Below, piece after piece: positions 24,373 through 36,330 of a stretch of 64,000 nt of DNA. The stretch is taken from NCBI GenBank assembly GCA_012931725.1, contig CM022949.1:28891640-28955639 (forward strand). The letters run 5' to 3'. The stretch is from Litsea cubeba. Lineage: Eukaryota > Streptophyta > Magnoliopsida > Laurales > Lauraceae. The notes beneath the pieces were generated by a model, which saw nothing but the letters and a program-made list of their open reading frames with translations, searched no databases and was not told where the DNA came from. The position numbers and the translations under genes were made by a program. How positions within the stretch are numbered: position 1 is the stretch's first letter; each line of letters begins with the position of its first letter.

Positions 24373-26607
24373 TTAGTATTTTTATATTGGCTAATTTATG
24401 GGTTGGGCAAAACTTTGGGTCCATTGAGTTATAATTTTCTATTGTATTTTAGAATAGACTGTGGTTGTGTCGCCGGAAGAACTGAAACGAAGAAAATAAG
24501 AAAACAAGATAAGACCGTGTGACACACCCAAGTCCGATCGATCGGACCGGTGTGGGCAATTCGGGATAGTCTCTTTTTCTGATATGGAATGGTTCCTTTT
24601 GAGACTATGTTTTCCAATTTGAGTGTTACTTGTGCACTAAGTCTAAGGCACGAATTTGGGGCTATAAATAGGGCATTACTTTCAACCCTAGAGGCCACCA
24701 CTCTCATTAATCTAAGTTAGAGATATCTTAGAAAGAGAAATATTCCTAAGAGCCATTAAGAGATTATTCTGAAAAGCTGCCCCAAAAGGTCATTGTTGCT
24801 TCTACTTTCTTGGAGAAGATAGTTCATCTTGACTGACAATGTGCGATGAGATCAAGTAAGGAGAACGGGACACGGTGGATGTCGTATTAGTGGATTCTAT
24901 ACAATAACAACTACAGTCCTTAGGTCGATGTACAAACTAAGCTAAAGGAGCCTGTTCGTAAACTCTTGATTTTTTGTTCGTTGTTTTTCTCCTTGGATAG
25001 GGTTTCACACTAAATATTGTTTATGCCTTCTTATGGCGTATGATTGGTAGATAGCTAGTTTTATATTATCTGATTAATTATTTTTACTGCATTTATTGGT
25101 TAAATTAGAACTAGTATCCATTCTGGTAGCATGTAAAAACTTTCAAAACCATCAAGGAAGGGAAAGGACAAAAGATAAGACACACAACTACTTGCCTATG
25201 TCTTTATTCTCATCTTAATAGTTGTACGGTTAGCCATATGATAACCTGGGCCTTCCCACCCATAATTTTTTATTAACATGGTGGCTCTTTTTGAGGAAAA
25301 TCTCCTTGTTCTACCCTTCCACTCGAGACTCACCTAATTCAACCAAGCAGCCCTTAAACTCCACATAATTAACTTTTCATGAGTTCAAATGTACATGATT
25401 TTCGAAATCCATATTCAATATTGAACACATTTTGTAGACCTATTCCAATCTTTGAGTTGACCCATCAAAATCATTCGAGTTGCTAACTCGGTAAAACTTC
25501 GAATCGAGTTGGGTTTTCTTCTCCTATCTTCTCCTTTTCTTTCCATCAATGGTGCATTTTGTGCCACTATCCTTGCCTTTGAAAGTGTTTTCCTTGAATC
25601 TCCTAAAATTAGCTAGTGTCTCATGGCTAAGGACCCTCTCTGTGCCCACATCCTCTTCATCAAAAGAATTGGGGTCTTACATGATTGGTTACTTCCACTT
25701 CCTAATCTCTTTTCAGGCCTCATCACAAGATCCAATGACATTTATGTAAAACCCCTATAATTAAGTCCTAATCAATGGTAAAAAGGCAAGCACAGTCTTA
25801 AAAGAATAGAACTATACCTACCTAGACCCCCATCATGAGAATAACATAATCAGTGACTGACCAGTAGGCTAGGATATATTTGGACCCATATTATAAAGTA
25901 GAAGCATCAATCCCCATTAAAAAGAACATTATTTTCTTAAACATCAATTAGGCTCTTCATCTTCTCAGATGCATATTTTCTAAAAGGTAGTAGACCTCTA
26001 TTGACCTATGAGCATAAAATATTAGAAGACGTTGGAGATGGCTATCCTCCACATTAGGCCTTGTGACATGTATTTCCACTAGCGTGTTCTTTGCATTTTC
26101 AAGGCCATGGTTTCTTTGTGAAGTACCCCTTTTGGTGGCTTTTGTGTAAGCCACTCACACACGCAGGTTTTCTTGGCCACATGAGCTACATGTCCTGTCT
26201 TTCTAATGCGGAGAATGAAACAAGGGTAAATGCTAGCCCTAGAAAAATCGTATATTATTGATTGGTGAGAAAAAACACGAGGGCTTCTCTCACTTGGGTG
26301 GTTAGGTTCAAGGAAGGCCTTGCGTTTCCAAGGGAGCATCTGAAAGGGATTCTTAGCATGAGGAATGAACTCGAGTGCAAACACTTCTCACCTACATTCT
26401 ATGGATGGCCAATTTTTACCAACCACTTGTCTCTTTTCGGAATTTTTATAATTTTGATGTCAGTCAATGGGATAGTCTCTTGGGTTTGTTGGAATTGAGC
26501 CATTGGATAGGCCTGCTGATTTGGATGGTCCAAATCCATGGGCATGCGTCTCAATTAGAAACATGTTTCAATTGTTTTTTATTAACACATTCTTACCTCT
26601 GGACCCC
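24373..26607. other. Gene-free stretch with an LTR- or promoter-like TATA box
   Basis: No gene recognised. A strong TATA box (GCTATAAATAGGG) lies at 24661-24673, followed by about 60 bp and then leader-like sequence, as in an LTR or a gene promoter. A short palindrome TCCGATCGATCGGA lies near 24532. No downstream open frame of note was seen. Confidence 0.35.
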
Positions 26608-26772
26608 TTTTTTTTTTTACCAGTCAAGGTGGTCTGACCATTGAGAGATCCGACTGATGTGGGAGTGAACTGCAGCATATACTTGGGAAGAGACCACCTA
26701 CTCACGTATACACACTGGAATTAAACTCTCAATAATTGAGTGAGAATGAGACTCCTAACCACTGAGATATCT
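26608..26772 (-). mobile_element. tRNA-derived SINE with poly(A) tail
   Basis: On the minus strand it opens with an A-box-like TCTCAGTGGTTAGGAG, then a degraded B box (GAGTTTAATTCCAG, family GGTTCGAATCC), a unique body, and an end TTGACTGGT followed by about 11 A. This layout is that of plant tRNA-related SINEs, mobilised by LINE machinery. About 165 bp. Target duplications were not resolved. Confidence 0.65.
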
Positions 26773-28728
26773 CTTTTATTTCTCAACTTCCAAAACCATT
26801 AAAACTCCTCAATTAAATGTACATTACTAGTAGGATAAGTGACTGAAAAGTGAAAAGTGGTGTGTGGGTGTGATCATATCAATGCTGATGTAGAGGATCC
26901 CATCAACACTCTTAACTCCATGATGTGTAATACTTGGTATAGAATTTCTATGACCACTTAATATTTCAACTTTCAAGAAATAATGATTATCTGGTCAGCA
27001 TGTACAATGAAACTCTATAGTCACACTAGGACGAAGCTCTCTTTCTCATTTCTTCAAACTGCTGATTAATTCTGAAATATTGAGAAATTTGCATTTAAGA
27101 TCACAGCTACTTTCTTTTCACAATTACAAATAACTGCATGTCTTTTTTGTTTTCACAAATAATCACCTTCTATTTATGTAAAAACATCAGTCAGCCACCT
27201 TGACTTATAATCCAAGGCCAATTATTGATCCAATGGTAAAATTTCATGTAATTTACTGTAAAAGGCTAGGATCAAAATCTTCTTAGAGCTGACCCAATTT
27301 ATATTCAAGTGATGACACTAATCCTGATCAGATTTAATCCAAATAAGGTTTGGTCTAATGAGATTTTTATAGCATTAGAACAAAAAATATTGTGGATTTT
27401 GTGATCAAACAAAAACTGGCCATTGTTTGATGATCTAAGTGGCTAGCCAATACTTTTAGATAAATAGAGGTGGTTATTTGTAAACAAAAAAAAAAGCGGG
27501 TGATAATTTGTAACTTTTGATGGTATAGGTGGTTGTCTGTAAATTTCTATATATAATTTATCTTTACAACTTTCTGACTGTCATATATATTACATGTAAA
27601 AGAATGTGATAAATCTTGCGTGTTCATTTGCACTCATTTATATATTTATATGTGTAAAATTTATATGTATAACCATTATATTTGTCACGTTTGTTTGCAT
27701 TGATTTACACACATGTTGTGCATAAATCATGTGAGGCCATTCATACGCCTTCACTTTCATAGCTCTATAGTTGTGAAAGTGATCAACTACCTTTGTTACA
27801 AAAGGCGCTGGTACCGTGTGTTCCATGATAACTTTTTCTCTCATGGGCCCATCAAAAACTTTTATTTTTTCATTTCAATGGGCCCCCCTAATTCACGTTC
27901 CAAACCTTTCATCTTTCTTTATATGGCTAAAAAAGCTAAGAGGTCAATTAGTCAAGTTTTTTTAATCTTGATTCTTCATATATTTTTCTACTAAAAAAAT
28001 TATTCATAGATTTTAAAAAATTTGTGAAAAAAAGTCTAAACCATTAGATCTAATTTTTTGGGACTTTTGTGAGCCGTTAATTTATGATCAAAACCATACA
28101 TCTTCTTTATATGGCTAAAAATAGCAATGAGGTAAATGAAATATCTAATAATTCTTCATTGATTTTGAGAAGTTTTTAAAAGCGTTCAAACAGCCTCAAT
28201 ACATCTAGAACCATTGGATGTGCTCATTTACTCATGGAAAAATGATAGTTTTAGCAAACATACTAATATATTTCATATATATAATATTTATATGCATATG
28301 TAAAATATGCATATATAGCATTTACACATGTCACATTAGCATATGTTAAAAATAAATGACCCCTAGCTAATAGAAATAAATGTTGTTCAACCCATGGATT
28401 CATCTTACTGTCAAATCAATGACATGGGCATATCCTATTGTAGTTGGTGGTATAGGGAGCAATGCAATTTAGAAAAATAAGAAGTGGAACCATGATCAGC
28501 AATGAGCTCCTTGTCCATTGGTAGTGCCAACCATGCTCAAGACCAGAAACTATTATGGATTAGAACCTAAATTTTACTTTTTACTGTTTGGATAGTTACA
28601 GGGGCACTCTCAATTATCCTTCAGTGAGAATATTGACTTGTGGATTTATCAACCAATCTCTTGGGCTTTAATCCAGATCATCAAAAGAGAAAAATAATGA
28701 CCTTGGCAATCGACGATGGAACTGGACT
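26773..28728. other. Gene-free AT-rich stretch
   Basis: No gene or typed element was recognised. Diverged phrases about non-coding AT-rich DNA recur here and at 35.4-36.3 kb (ACAAATAATCACC-like), suggesting an old dispersed repeat. Confidence 0.35.
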
Positions 28729-28745
28729 CGCCAATTAGAGCCCTG

Positions 28746-28879
28746 CTCCTTGGCCTGATGCCAGGCCCGATGAGTGGCCTGACACCAGGCCAAGGGCCGT
28801 TGGATCTCGTTATAACGAGATCCAACGGCCCTTGGCCTGGTGTCAGGCCACTCATCGGGCCTGGCATCAGGCCAAGGAG
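28746..28879. repeat. Perfect 134-bp palindrome (two 67-bp arms, no spacer)
   Basis: The arm 28746-28812 is the exact reverse complement of 28813-28879, meeting at CTCGTTA|TAACGAG. The arms are GC-rich and themselves contain short palindromes (GGCCTGATGCCAGGCC, GGCCTGACACCAGGCC). CGCCAATTA occurs on both sides at 28729-28737 and 28888-28896, which could be a 9-bp target duplication. A transcript from either strand would form a 67-bp perfect hairpin. Confidence 0.97.
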
Positions 28880-28896
28880 ACTTTTTGCGCCAATTA

Positions 28897-31289
28897 ACCC
28901 CCATTGGACCCATGGGACCCCACGTCAATGGGACCTCACAACATGACAAGTGGCACATAAATAGCCAAGTCCATCTTAAATATTAAAAGAAATCAAAACT
29001 TTTAATATACTTTTAGGTATGTGAAATTAGACCTACCATCATGCCTAAAAGGAACCCCAATAAGATTAATAATCCCACAATCTAAGTGGGTGTTATTGTC
29101 ATCTGGAGCACTCTCTACTTTTGGCATAGAAATCTTGTTGGTGTGCAACCATTGCTTGATTAGTGTGCAAGGAAAAAAGCAATGCATCTTTCTTTATGTG
29201 TACGAGACAAGTTAAGACGGTGCCATATAGCACGCGCCCTATCAAAGAAATGTTAAGAGAAAAATGTAAAGACATGGTGCTCAATTGTATACAAATCACC
29301 GGCAACCTTTGGAAAGATAGATTAATCCATGTCCCCATCAGCTTTATTTATTATAAATGGTTGCATAGCTCCTTTGTAATAGAAGAATGGCCTGGAGCTT
29401 GTGGTCCCCCTAATAGAATATTGGGGCATTCATATACAACTAGGAATTGAACATTTCATTGAAGGTTAAATGGTAATTAATTGATGGTTGATGATTCAGA
29501 GATCTGGATTGTGTTGTTCCATTGATACTAAGACCTTTGGAGTCCAAATTTCTATAATATTAAGAATGTGGAGGAAGATTTGGTAGCAAATGGACCGTAA
29601 AAAGCGAGGGTACGAACCTTTTTATGGGTGTGTTTTGATGTATGCTAGGAGTAATATAAACAATCACGATGCAATAAATAAACAAGCAATACAAAAAGAA
29701 CATTGCAAAGTTCATATGGTTCAGTAGTGTACCAATGACAGCTGTGCATCTCTGAGTAGGATTACAACTTCATGGGAGTTTTACTCTCATAGTAGGCTGG
29801 ATTTTGTAACCCTAAACAATCCAAATAGAGAATATTTAAACAATGATTCAAAATACTGATATATCCTATTGGGGACTGGTTTACAGAATGATCTAGTGGA
29901 TTAATCACCTCAGATTTATTTTGTTGCAACATATAGTGAAATTAGGTGGTGATAGTGTGGATTAGCTATAGGAAGTGAGATTGTAAAAACTGTTCAAAGG
30001 CTCCAAATTTGAAGGCATTCATGCACTTATAGGCTAATAAACCTAGAGACCTTTATATAGATGGTCGCTACCAATACCTTGAATGGATTATTCTGTGCAT
30101 ACCTTTAGTCCATGTGAAAGGTTTCGACCTCTTTTTTATCATTTGATTAGCATTGCGTCAAGTTGGTTTCAATGTACCACTCGTAGTGGAAATTTTTAAC
30201 AGATAATGCAGGTTATTCATATGGGGTTTGAGTGCAAAATTAAGATTGACGCTTGCGGTGTAAACTATTTGTACTCTGGATTTTGTGTCATGGCGGACAG
30301 GATCCCTAAGTTATAAGGACTAGCCACAACTACTAATGATAGTGATCAACTATCACCATCCCATGATTAGAGTTCTTTTATGGGCCATAGAAAACATTGT
30401 TAATAAGCAGAAATACCAAAACATTGATATCATACTAATAACCAGAAACACGCCAAATGTCCAACGTCAACAGAAAACGTGTCCCGATTCCGAAACCATA
30501 TTAATAACTAGAAACAACAAAAGCTAGAGCCGTTAGTGAACAACGGAACAATATATATCAAAGGGTCTCGATAAACATGGGCTAGCGTCTAACAAAGGTT
30601 CCATTAATCAAACTGTTAGGCCTTATATTTTTCCATTTCAATACATAGGGTCTATGCCATAAGGCATCTTTCTTTGATTATATTTCCGTAAAAGAAGAGG
30701 CTATTTGATGTAATTTTTAAAAAATTAAAATATAAACTGCATTTTTAACTACTTATGGCATATATAAGTCATATATATTCAATTCCTATGGATTCTAATA
30801 CATACAAACAGGCCCTAGTGTGCTCAGGTAGTGCACATTTTGGGTTGCTATAAACTTACAGCATATTGGTGTAGTGTAAAGGGGTTTTAACTGAAGAATT
30901 AAATATTTATCAGAAAAAAAAATAAAGAGACTTAAACTGGTGAGCGAGAAGTTTATATGCAAAGCATTCAGTTCCATCAGCTTTTTTATCTTCTATTTTA
31001 GAGGATTTTACAAGAAAAAGCCCCTTAGATGTTCTGTGCATGGAAAAGGCCCTAAAAGATCTTCACAAATAGTAAAGACCCTCCCATCATTTTTTTTTTT
31101 TTTTTTGCCTTTCAGCTTGAGCGTTGATATCGACGCTAAAATATAGATTCATTAGAGTATTACTATCGATGCTTATTACAATATTATTCTCAATTTAGCG
31201 CCAGTTGAATATCGATATCGACATTCATTACAGTATATTCTCAGTTGAGTGTCGATATATAGGTTTGCGGCTTAGTTGAGCATCATATC
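28897..31289. other. Gene-free stretch, decayed repeats
   Basis: No gene recognised. At about 30699-30816 the ends GGCTATTTGATG and ACAAACAGGCCC suggest a small MITE of the GGGCCTGTTTGG type, not firmly bounded. At 31120-31275 the phrase TATCGA(T/C) with CATT(A)CAGTAT recurs three to four times as a degenerate tandem array. Confidence 0.35.
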
Positions 31290-31472
31290 TGTTGGGGATG
31301 TGCAACCAAAGTCCCACATCGGCTAGAATTGAAAAAGATCATGAGCATATAAGTTGGACTAAGTACTCCATTGGTATTGGGCCTTTTAGAGCTCAAAGGG
31401 CTCCGAAAATAAAACCGTGTGGGTTGCGGCCCAAAGCAGACAATATCATACCAGGCGGGCCGGGTCGTGACA
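31290..31472 (+). repeat. TRIM LTR-A
   Basis: TGTTGGGGATGTGCAACC to GGGTCGTGACA, 183 bp. It is followed after four bases by the Met-tRNA primer site. The 5' TG and 3' CA are intact. Confidence 0.85.
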
Positions 31473-31705
31473 TTAATGGTATCAGAGCCCAAGCCCAGAC
31501 TTAGCCCGGAGAATCCTCAGATTGTCGAACAAAAGGTGGTGGGCCCCAGTGATGCACAACGGAAAGCGCATTACTCACGATTGGTGGATCCGTGGTGAGG
31601 CTCTCGAGTTGGCTCTCCTCGAAGTGTGGACGGATGAATAATCGTTTGAGGGGAGGCCTGGTAAAAATATCCAAAGAGATATGGTCATTTGTTTGAGGGG
31701 AGGAT

Positions 31706-31840
31706 TGTTGGGGATGTGCAACCAAAGTCCCACATCGGCTAGAATTTGGAAAGATCATGGGCATATAAGTTGGACTAAGTACTCCATTGGTATGAGGCCT
31801 TTTGGAGCTCAAAGGGCTCCGAAAATAAAAGGGTCGTGAC
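31706..31840 (+). repeat. TRIM LTR-B with internal deletion
   Basis: Same start as LTR-A, but about 48 bp are missing between CCGAAAATAAAA and GGGTCGTGAC. The final CA is replaced at the GTGAC overlap by copia sequence. Confidence 0.85.
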
Positions 31841-33384
31841 TTTTGATGAAGCTGCTATGCGTAAACAGAATAAGCAAAATGGCTCTCAGGAGGAGAGCAA
31901 GACCAATGGTAAATCGAAGCAGGTGGAGTTTGATGTCGTCCCAGTTGATTTAGATGGTGATGATACATATGAGGAGGAGACTCCAGCTCAAGAGCCTCTA
32001 CAAGAGCAAGAAGAAGAAGATTATATTGCAGCCAGTAGACCAAAACGGAATATTCGAAAACCTCAACGGTTCACTGACATGGTGGCATATGCACTTCCAA
32101 TGGTTGAAGAATGTGTTCCTACTACCTACAAAGAAACAAAGAGGCATTCAGAAAGTGTAGAGTGGCAAAATGCAATGGATGAGGAAATGAAATCTCTTCA
32201 TAAGAATGACACTTGGGAGCTGGTACAGTTACCTAAGGGGAAGAAAGCAATTGGGTGCAAATGGGTATCTCCAGGAAAGGACAGTGTCAGGTACAAGGCT
32301 AGATTGGTGGCTAAAGGCTACGCACAGAAGGAAGGCATTGACTACAATGAAGTATTTTCTCCTATTGTTAAGCATTCTTTGATTCGTATTTTGTTAGCCT
32401 TAATTGCACAATTTGATCTTGAGTTGGTGCAACTCGATGTTAAAACTGCATTTTTGCATGGTGATTTGAATGAGGAGATCTACATGACCCAACCAGATGG
32501 GTATAAGGCTGCTGGTAAAGAACATTTGGCTTGTAAACCAAAAAAAATCGCTGTATGGTCTGAAACAATCTCCGAGACAGTGGTACAAATGATTTGACAA
32601 GTTTATGATTAGGCAGAAGAACATACGGAGTTCTTTTGATCATTGTATCTACTATCGCGAACTACGAAATGGAACCTTCATTTATTTGCTCTTATATGTC
32701 GATGATATGCTTATAGCTTCTAAGAGCAAGGTGGAGATTGAAAAATTGAAGACTCAGATGAGTAATGAATTTGAAATGAAGGATTTGGGGGAAGCCAAGA
32801 AGATACTTGGTATGGAGATTCAGAGAGACAGGGTGCAAGGCAAGGTCTGTCTATCACAGAAACAATATTTGAAGAAGATACTACAACGTTTTGGTATGGA
32901 TGTAAAAACAAAAGCTGTAAGTACACCACTTGCCTGTCACTTCATGCTTAACACTGCTATGTCTCCTAACACAGATGATGAGCGTCAGTACATGGCTCAG
33001 GTTCCTTATCAGAGTGCTGTTGGTAGTTTGATGTATGCGATGGTGTGTATTAGGCCAGACATTTCACAGGCTGTCAGTATAGTAAGCAGATATATGCATG
33101 ATCCAGGAAAAGGGCACTGGCAAGCGGTGAAATGGATCCTACGGTATATTCTGGGTACCGTGGATGTTGGTTTGTTGTTTCAGCGGGATGATAGTATTGG
33201 TCAGCATGTGGTTGGATATGTGGATTCCGATTACGCTGGTAATTTGGATAAGCGTTGGTCTACTACAGGTTATGTGTTCACTCTTGCAAGAGGACCGATG
33301 AGTTGGAGGTCAACGTTACAGTCTACAGTTGCTTTGTCGACTATTGAGGCAGAGTACATGGCGATGACAGAGGCCTTTTGGGTA
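31836..33384 (+). pseudogene. copia reverse transcriptase and RNase H segment, broken
   Basis: The segment opens in the linker after integrase (TFDEAAM) and covers the RVT_2 reverse transcriptase start (ETKRHSESVEWQNAMDEEM, DTWELVQLP, ARLVAKGYAQ), the catalytic LLLYVDDMLIA, and RNase H (GYVDSDYAGN, STIEAEYMAMTEAF). Breaks: a few residues are missing after GCKWV, a run of A near 32540 shifts the frame, an in-frame TGA lies near 32595, and the end is cut inside RNase H. Gag, protease and integrase are absent. It encodes no working enzyme. Confidence 0.88.
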
Positions 33385-33704
33385 GAACCCAAGAACAAAT
33401 CCATGAGGACTTAGGCCCAAAGTGGACAATATCATATCAATGTGGAGTTTGTGGTGGTACATTGTACCAACAAGTGGTATCATACCCCAAGCCCATACTT
33501 AGCCCGGAGATTCCTCAGATTGCCGAACAAAAGGTGGTGGGCCCCAGTGATGCGCAAGGGAATGCACATTACTCACGATTGGTGGATCCGTGGTGAGGCT
33601 CTCGAGTTGGCTCTCCTCGATGGAGCGGACGGATGGATGATTGTTTGAAGGGAGGCTCGGTAAAAATATCCAAAGAGATATGGTCCTTTGTTTGAGGGGA
33701 GGAT

Positions 33705-33887
33705 TGTTGAGGATGTGCAACCAAAGTCCCACATCGGCTAGAATTTGGAAAGATCATGGGCATATAAGTTGGACTAAGTACTCCATTGGTATGAGGCCTT
33801 TTGGAGCTTAAAGGGCTCCGAAAACAAAACCGTGCGGGCTGTGGCCCAAAGCGGACAATATCATACCGGGCGGGCCGGGTCATGACA
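33705..33887 (+). repeat. TRIM LTR-C
   Basis: TGTTGAGGATGTGCAACC to GGGTCATGACA, 183 bp, preceded by the polypurine tract TTTGAGGGGAGGAT. A few substitutions separate it from LTR-A, mostly G/A and C/T. Confidence 0.85.
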
Positions 33888-35050
33888 TTAAAATTAAAAA
33901 AAATTTTACGTGGTTCGGTGATTTCACACCTACATCCACGGACAAAGCTCGTTTCTTCTTAGTTTACCACTAATCAGAGTTTTTCCCCTTCCTATTAGAG
34001 TTATAACCAAAAGAGATAATATATAGTTTTCAACAAATACTAAATTACCCTTCAACCCTAATTGCATTGGGCCTACAAAACGAGCTAAAACTCAAACCCA
34101 TAAACCTAACAATATCAACATTCATGTCTTCTTCTTCCTCTTCTCCCTCCTCTTTCCCCATCTCCCCACTCTATTTTTCGCCCAACCCACCCTCCTTGAC
34201 AACATCATCTTCAACACCGCCAAATTCCAATCTTTATCTCTCTCGTTTCATCCCATACCTTTATTCCACTCAAACTAACACCTATAACTTCTTCCTTCCA
34301 ATATCAGAATCCATCTTCACTTACTCTATTTTTATTCCATCATTCTTCTCATGATCTAAAGAACCCCATCAAAGTATCAAACCTAGCCATCACAAAACAC
34401 GAACTCATCATCTTCACCTGAACCATCACACCATCATTGCATCTTTCTCCTCTTGCAAACATGCCATCATTTTCTCCAGCATCCGCTCCACCTTCTTCCA
34501 TCGCAGCCTCAACTCCTATTGGAAGCGGCATGCCGCCGAGAACACAGTACTTGGATGTGATGGGAATGCACCTGGTGAAGGAAATCTCGCATCAAAGTAA
34601 AAAAATAAAAAGAAAGGAGCGTCGAGAACCCGCACTAAAAAATTCAAATCACAGGGTCACTGTCATTCACACATATCTATTGGGCTGTTGGAATAAAAAG
34701 TTTGACAAAACTAGAGCTCGCAACCTGTTTAAAGGTACTTATTGTTGGAATTCAAAGTTGCAACATCTGGCCATTCCAAGAACAAGATAAAGTTTGGTGT
34801 ACTCTACTGTTGTTATCCTTTTTGCCGTAAATAATTACAGGCATGAACACTAATCAAAAGTGTGAACATCCTCGAAGTACTATGGGCTTTTACAGATAGT
34901 TGGGCCAACCTTATCCATGGTGGGCCTTCCTTTCCCAATGTGAGCCCCATTCCTTTGTAAAAGTATTCTTTTGCAACCAAAATAGTTGTGTTGCACTCCC
35001 AAGTGCCGGACCATTGGCAGGCAAGAAAGACACCTATACATGAAGGGGAA
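33888..35050. other. Gene-free stretch
   Basis: The phrase TTTTACGTGGTTCGGTGATTT (33905-33924 region) with TCCACGGAC downstream is common near the 5' end of plant LTR retrotransposons, but no element could be bounded. A serine/proline-rich open frame at 34067-34354 and a frame at 34437-34790 show no known domain. Confidence 0.35.
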
Positions 35051-35410
35051 ATTACACTTTACCATTCTCAGCTATCATCATTTTTCACTTTACCCCTTAA
35101 AATTTAAAAAGTATCAATTTACCCCCTAAACTAATCCAATTGCACGACCGTTACCCCCTGAGGCCAAAATCGAGTTAAAATAGACGGAATAGAGCAACAC
35201 GTGACATAAACTTTACCCCCTAAACTTTAAAAAGTATCAATTGACCCCCAAAACTAATCTAATTGCGTGTCACATGTTGCTCAATTCCGTCTATTTTAAC
35301 TCGATTTTGGCCTCGTACAATTGGATTAGTTTAGGAGGTCAATTGATAGTTTTTAAAGTTTAGGGGGTAAAGTGAAAAAGAAATGATAGTTTAGGGTGGT
35401 AAAGTGTAAT
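35051..35410. mobile_element. Fold-back MITE, ATTACACTTTACC ends (360 bp)
   Basis: The left end ATTACACTTTACCA and the reverse complement of the right end ATTACACTTTACCA agree. Pairing continues through TTTCACTTTACCCC and CTAAACTAATCCAATTG, and again in an inner pair of 41 bp with two mismatches (AAATCGAGTTAAAATAGACG at 35167 and 35290 region). The whole element can fold on itself. GGGGTAAAGTG-type fold-backs are common in angiosperms. No target duplication was resolved. Confidence 0.75.
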
Positions 35411-35429
35411 TCTTCCATATATGAATAAT

Positions 35430-36330
35430 AGTTGAACGGCACAAGAGGCAAATCCATCTTGCTTAGCTTATAATTTCATGTATTTTACCTACTTCAAACA
35501 CTAGTAGGTGCCAAAAACCATTGTTTCTAGGAAATTAAATTGATATGACCATCAGAATTTTTGACAATTACAAATAATCCCCTGCTTTTTATTCTACAAA
35601 TTACCACCTCTACTTTGTCTTAAAATCTTGATCGACCACCTTTTCCATCAATCAATCTTCAGTTTTCAACCAATTCACAAAATTCACTCTATTTTGTCCT
35701 AAAAGATAATTTCCTCACTAACCTCATTCAGCTAATTAAGTTTCGGGTGCAAACACAAAAATACCATTAATTGGTCATGAATTGTAGTTGTTTTTACATT
35801 GTTGGCCATGATCATCTCATTAATTGGTCAATATACAAAGTTTTATAATGTAAAAGTTACATGTAAAGACTTCCAACACACAATCAGATGATACGAAAAT
35901 GTAAATACAGACTTCAACACACAACCAGTTGTTATAATGTGGACACATTAGCCACCAAACAACTTATAAAAGAAGAGTCATCTTTTGTTTATAAAGCTTT
36001 TTAGTAAACAAACTCCGTTCAATTACTTGCACTTGTTTCTGTTTTACACATGTATACGATCAATCCATTAAAAACACCAACTCCCTTTGAATTAGCACTA
36101 ACCATAGGTTTACACTGCTCCGGACACAATCATCAGTCAGTACTTATCATCATAAGTTAGCACAATAAGAGCTAAGGTCAAGGATTAATATCATTTGGTT
36201 GGAATGGTAATGAGACCTAACCTACCACCATCCTTCTTTGCATTAGTTGTTATGAATTTATGATTACATGGGTCACACAACAAGCAACGAAGGCATGCAC
36301 CACGTTTTTGGAGTCATAAGTTCGATGTCC
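35430..36330. repeat. Large diverged duplication, copy 1
   Basis: Blocks GCTTAGCTTATAATTTCA, CAAATTACCACCTCT, TAATGTAAAAGTTACA and CACACAATCAGATGATA recur in the same order and orientation at 38650-40320. No coding capacity was seen. Confidence 0.6.

Larger units (their letters stand above)
31290..33887 (+). mobile_element. TRIM-copia chimeric retroelement
   Basis: The order on the plus strand is: LTR-A 31290-31472 (183 bp), primer site TGGTATCAGAGC 31477-31488, short non-coding interior, polypurine tract GAGGGGAGGA, LTR-B 31706-31840 (47-48 bp deleted inside), copia pol segment 31836 to about 33381, the 3' part of a further LTR to 33472, primer-site variant TGGTATCATACC 33475-33486, interior, polypurine tract, LTR-C 33705-33887 (183 bp). 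LTR-A and LTR-C have equal length and close sequence. The ~230-bp non-coding interior and 183-bp LTRs define TRIM/SMART miniature elements. The copia part lies between two of them, with overlaps of GTGAC (left) and about GAGGCCTTT (right). Confidence 0.85.

Noticed and set aside
24661..24673. TATA box as the promoter of an unknown gene
   Set aside because: No plausible exon or open frame follows within several hundred bases. An LTR remnant is equally likely, so no gene was called.
28668..28958. Open frames of 72-96 residues on both strands with nearly identical proteins across the palindrome
   Set aside because: The symmetry of the palindrome forces the same reading on both strands. There is no codon signal beyond the palindrome and no known domain.
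31292..31504. Open frames on both strands across the TRIM LTRs
   Set aside because: The same frames recur with each LTR copy. TRIM LTRs are non-coding and the frames are by-products of the repeat.
34067..34790. Ser/Pro-rich open frame followed by a second open frame
   Set aside because: Low-complexity composition, no domain and no splice-supported continuation. More likely chance reading in AT/C-rich DNA.
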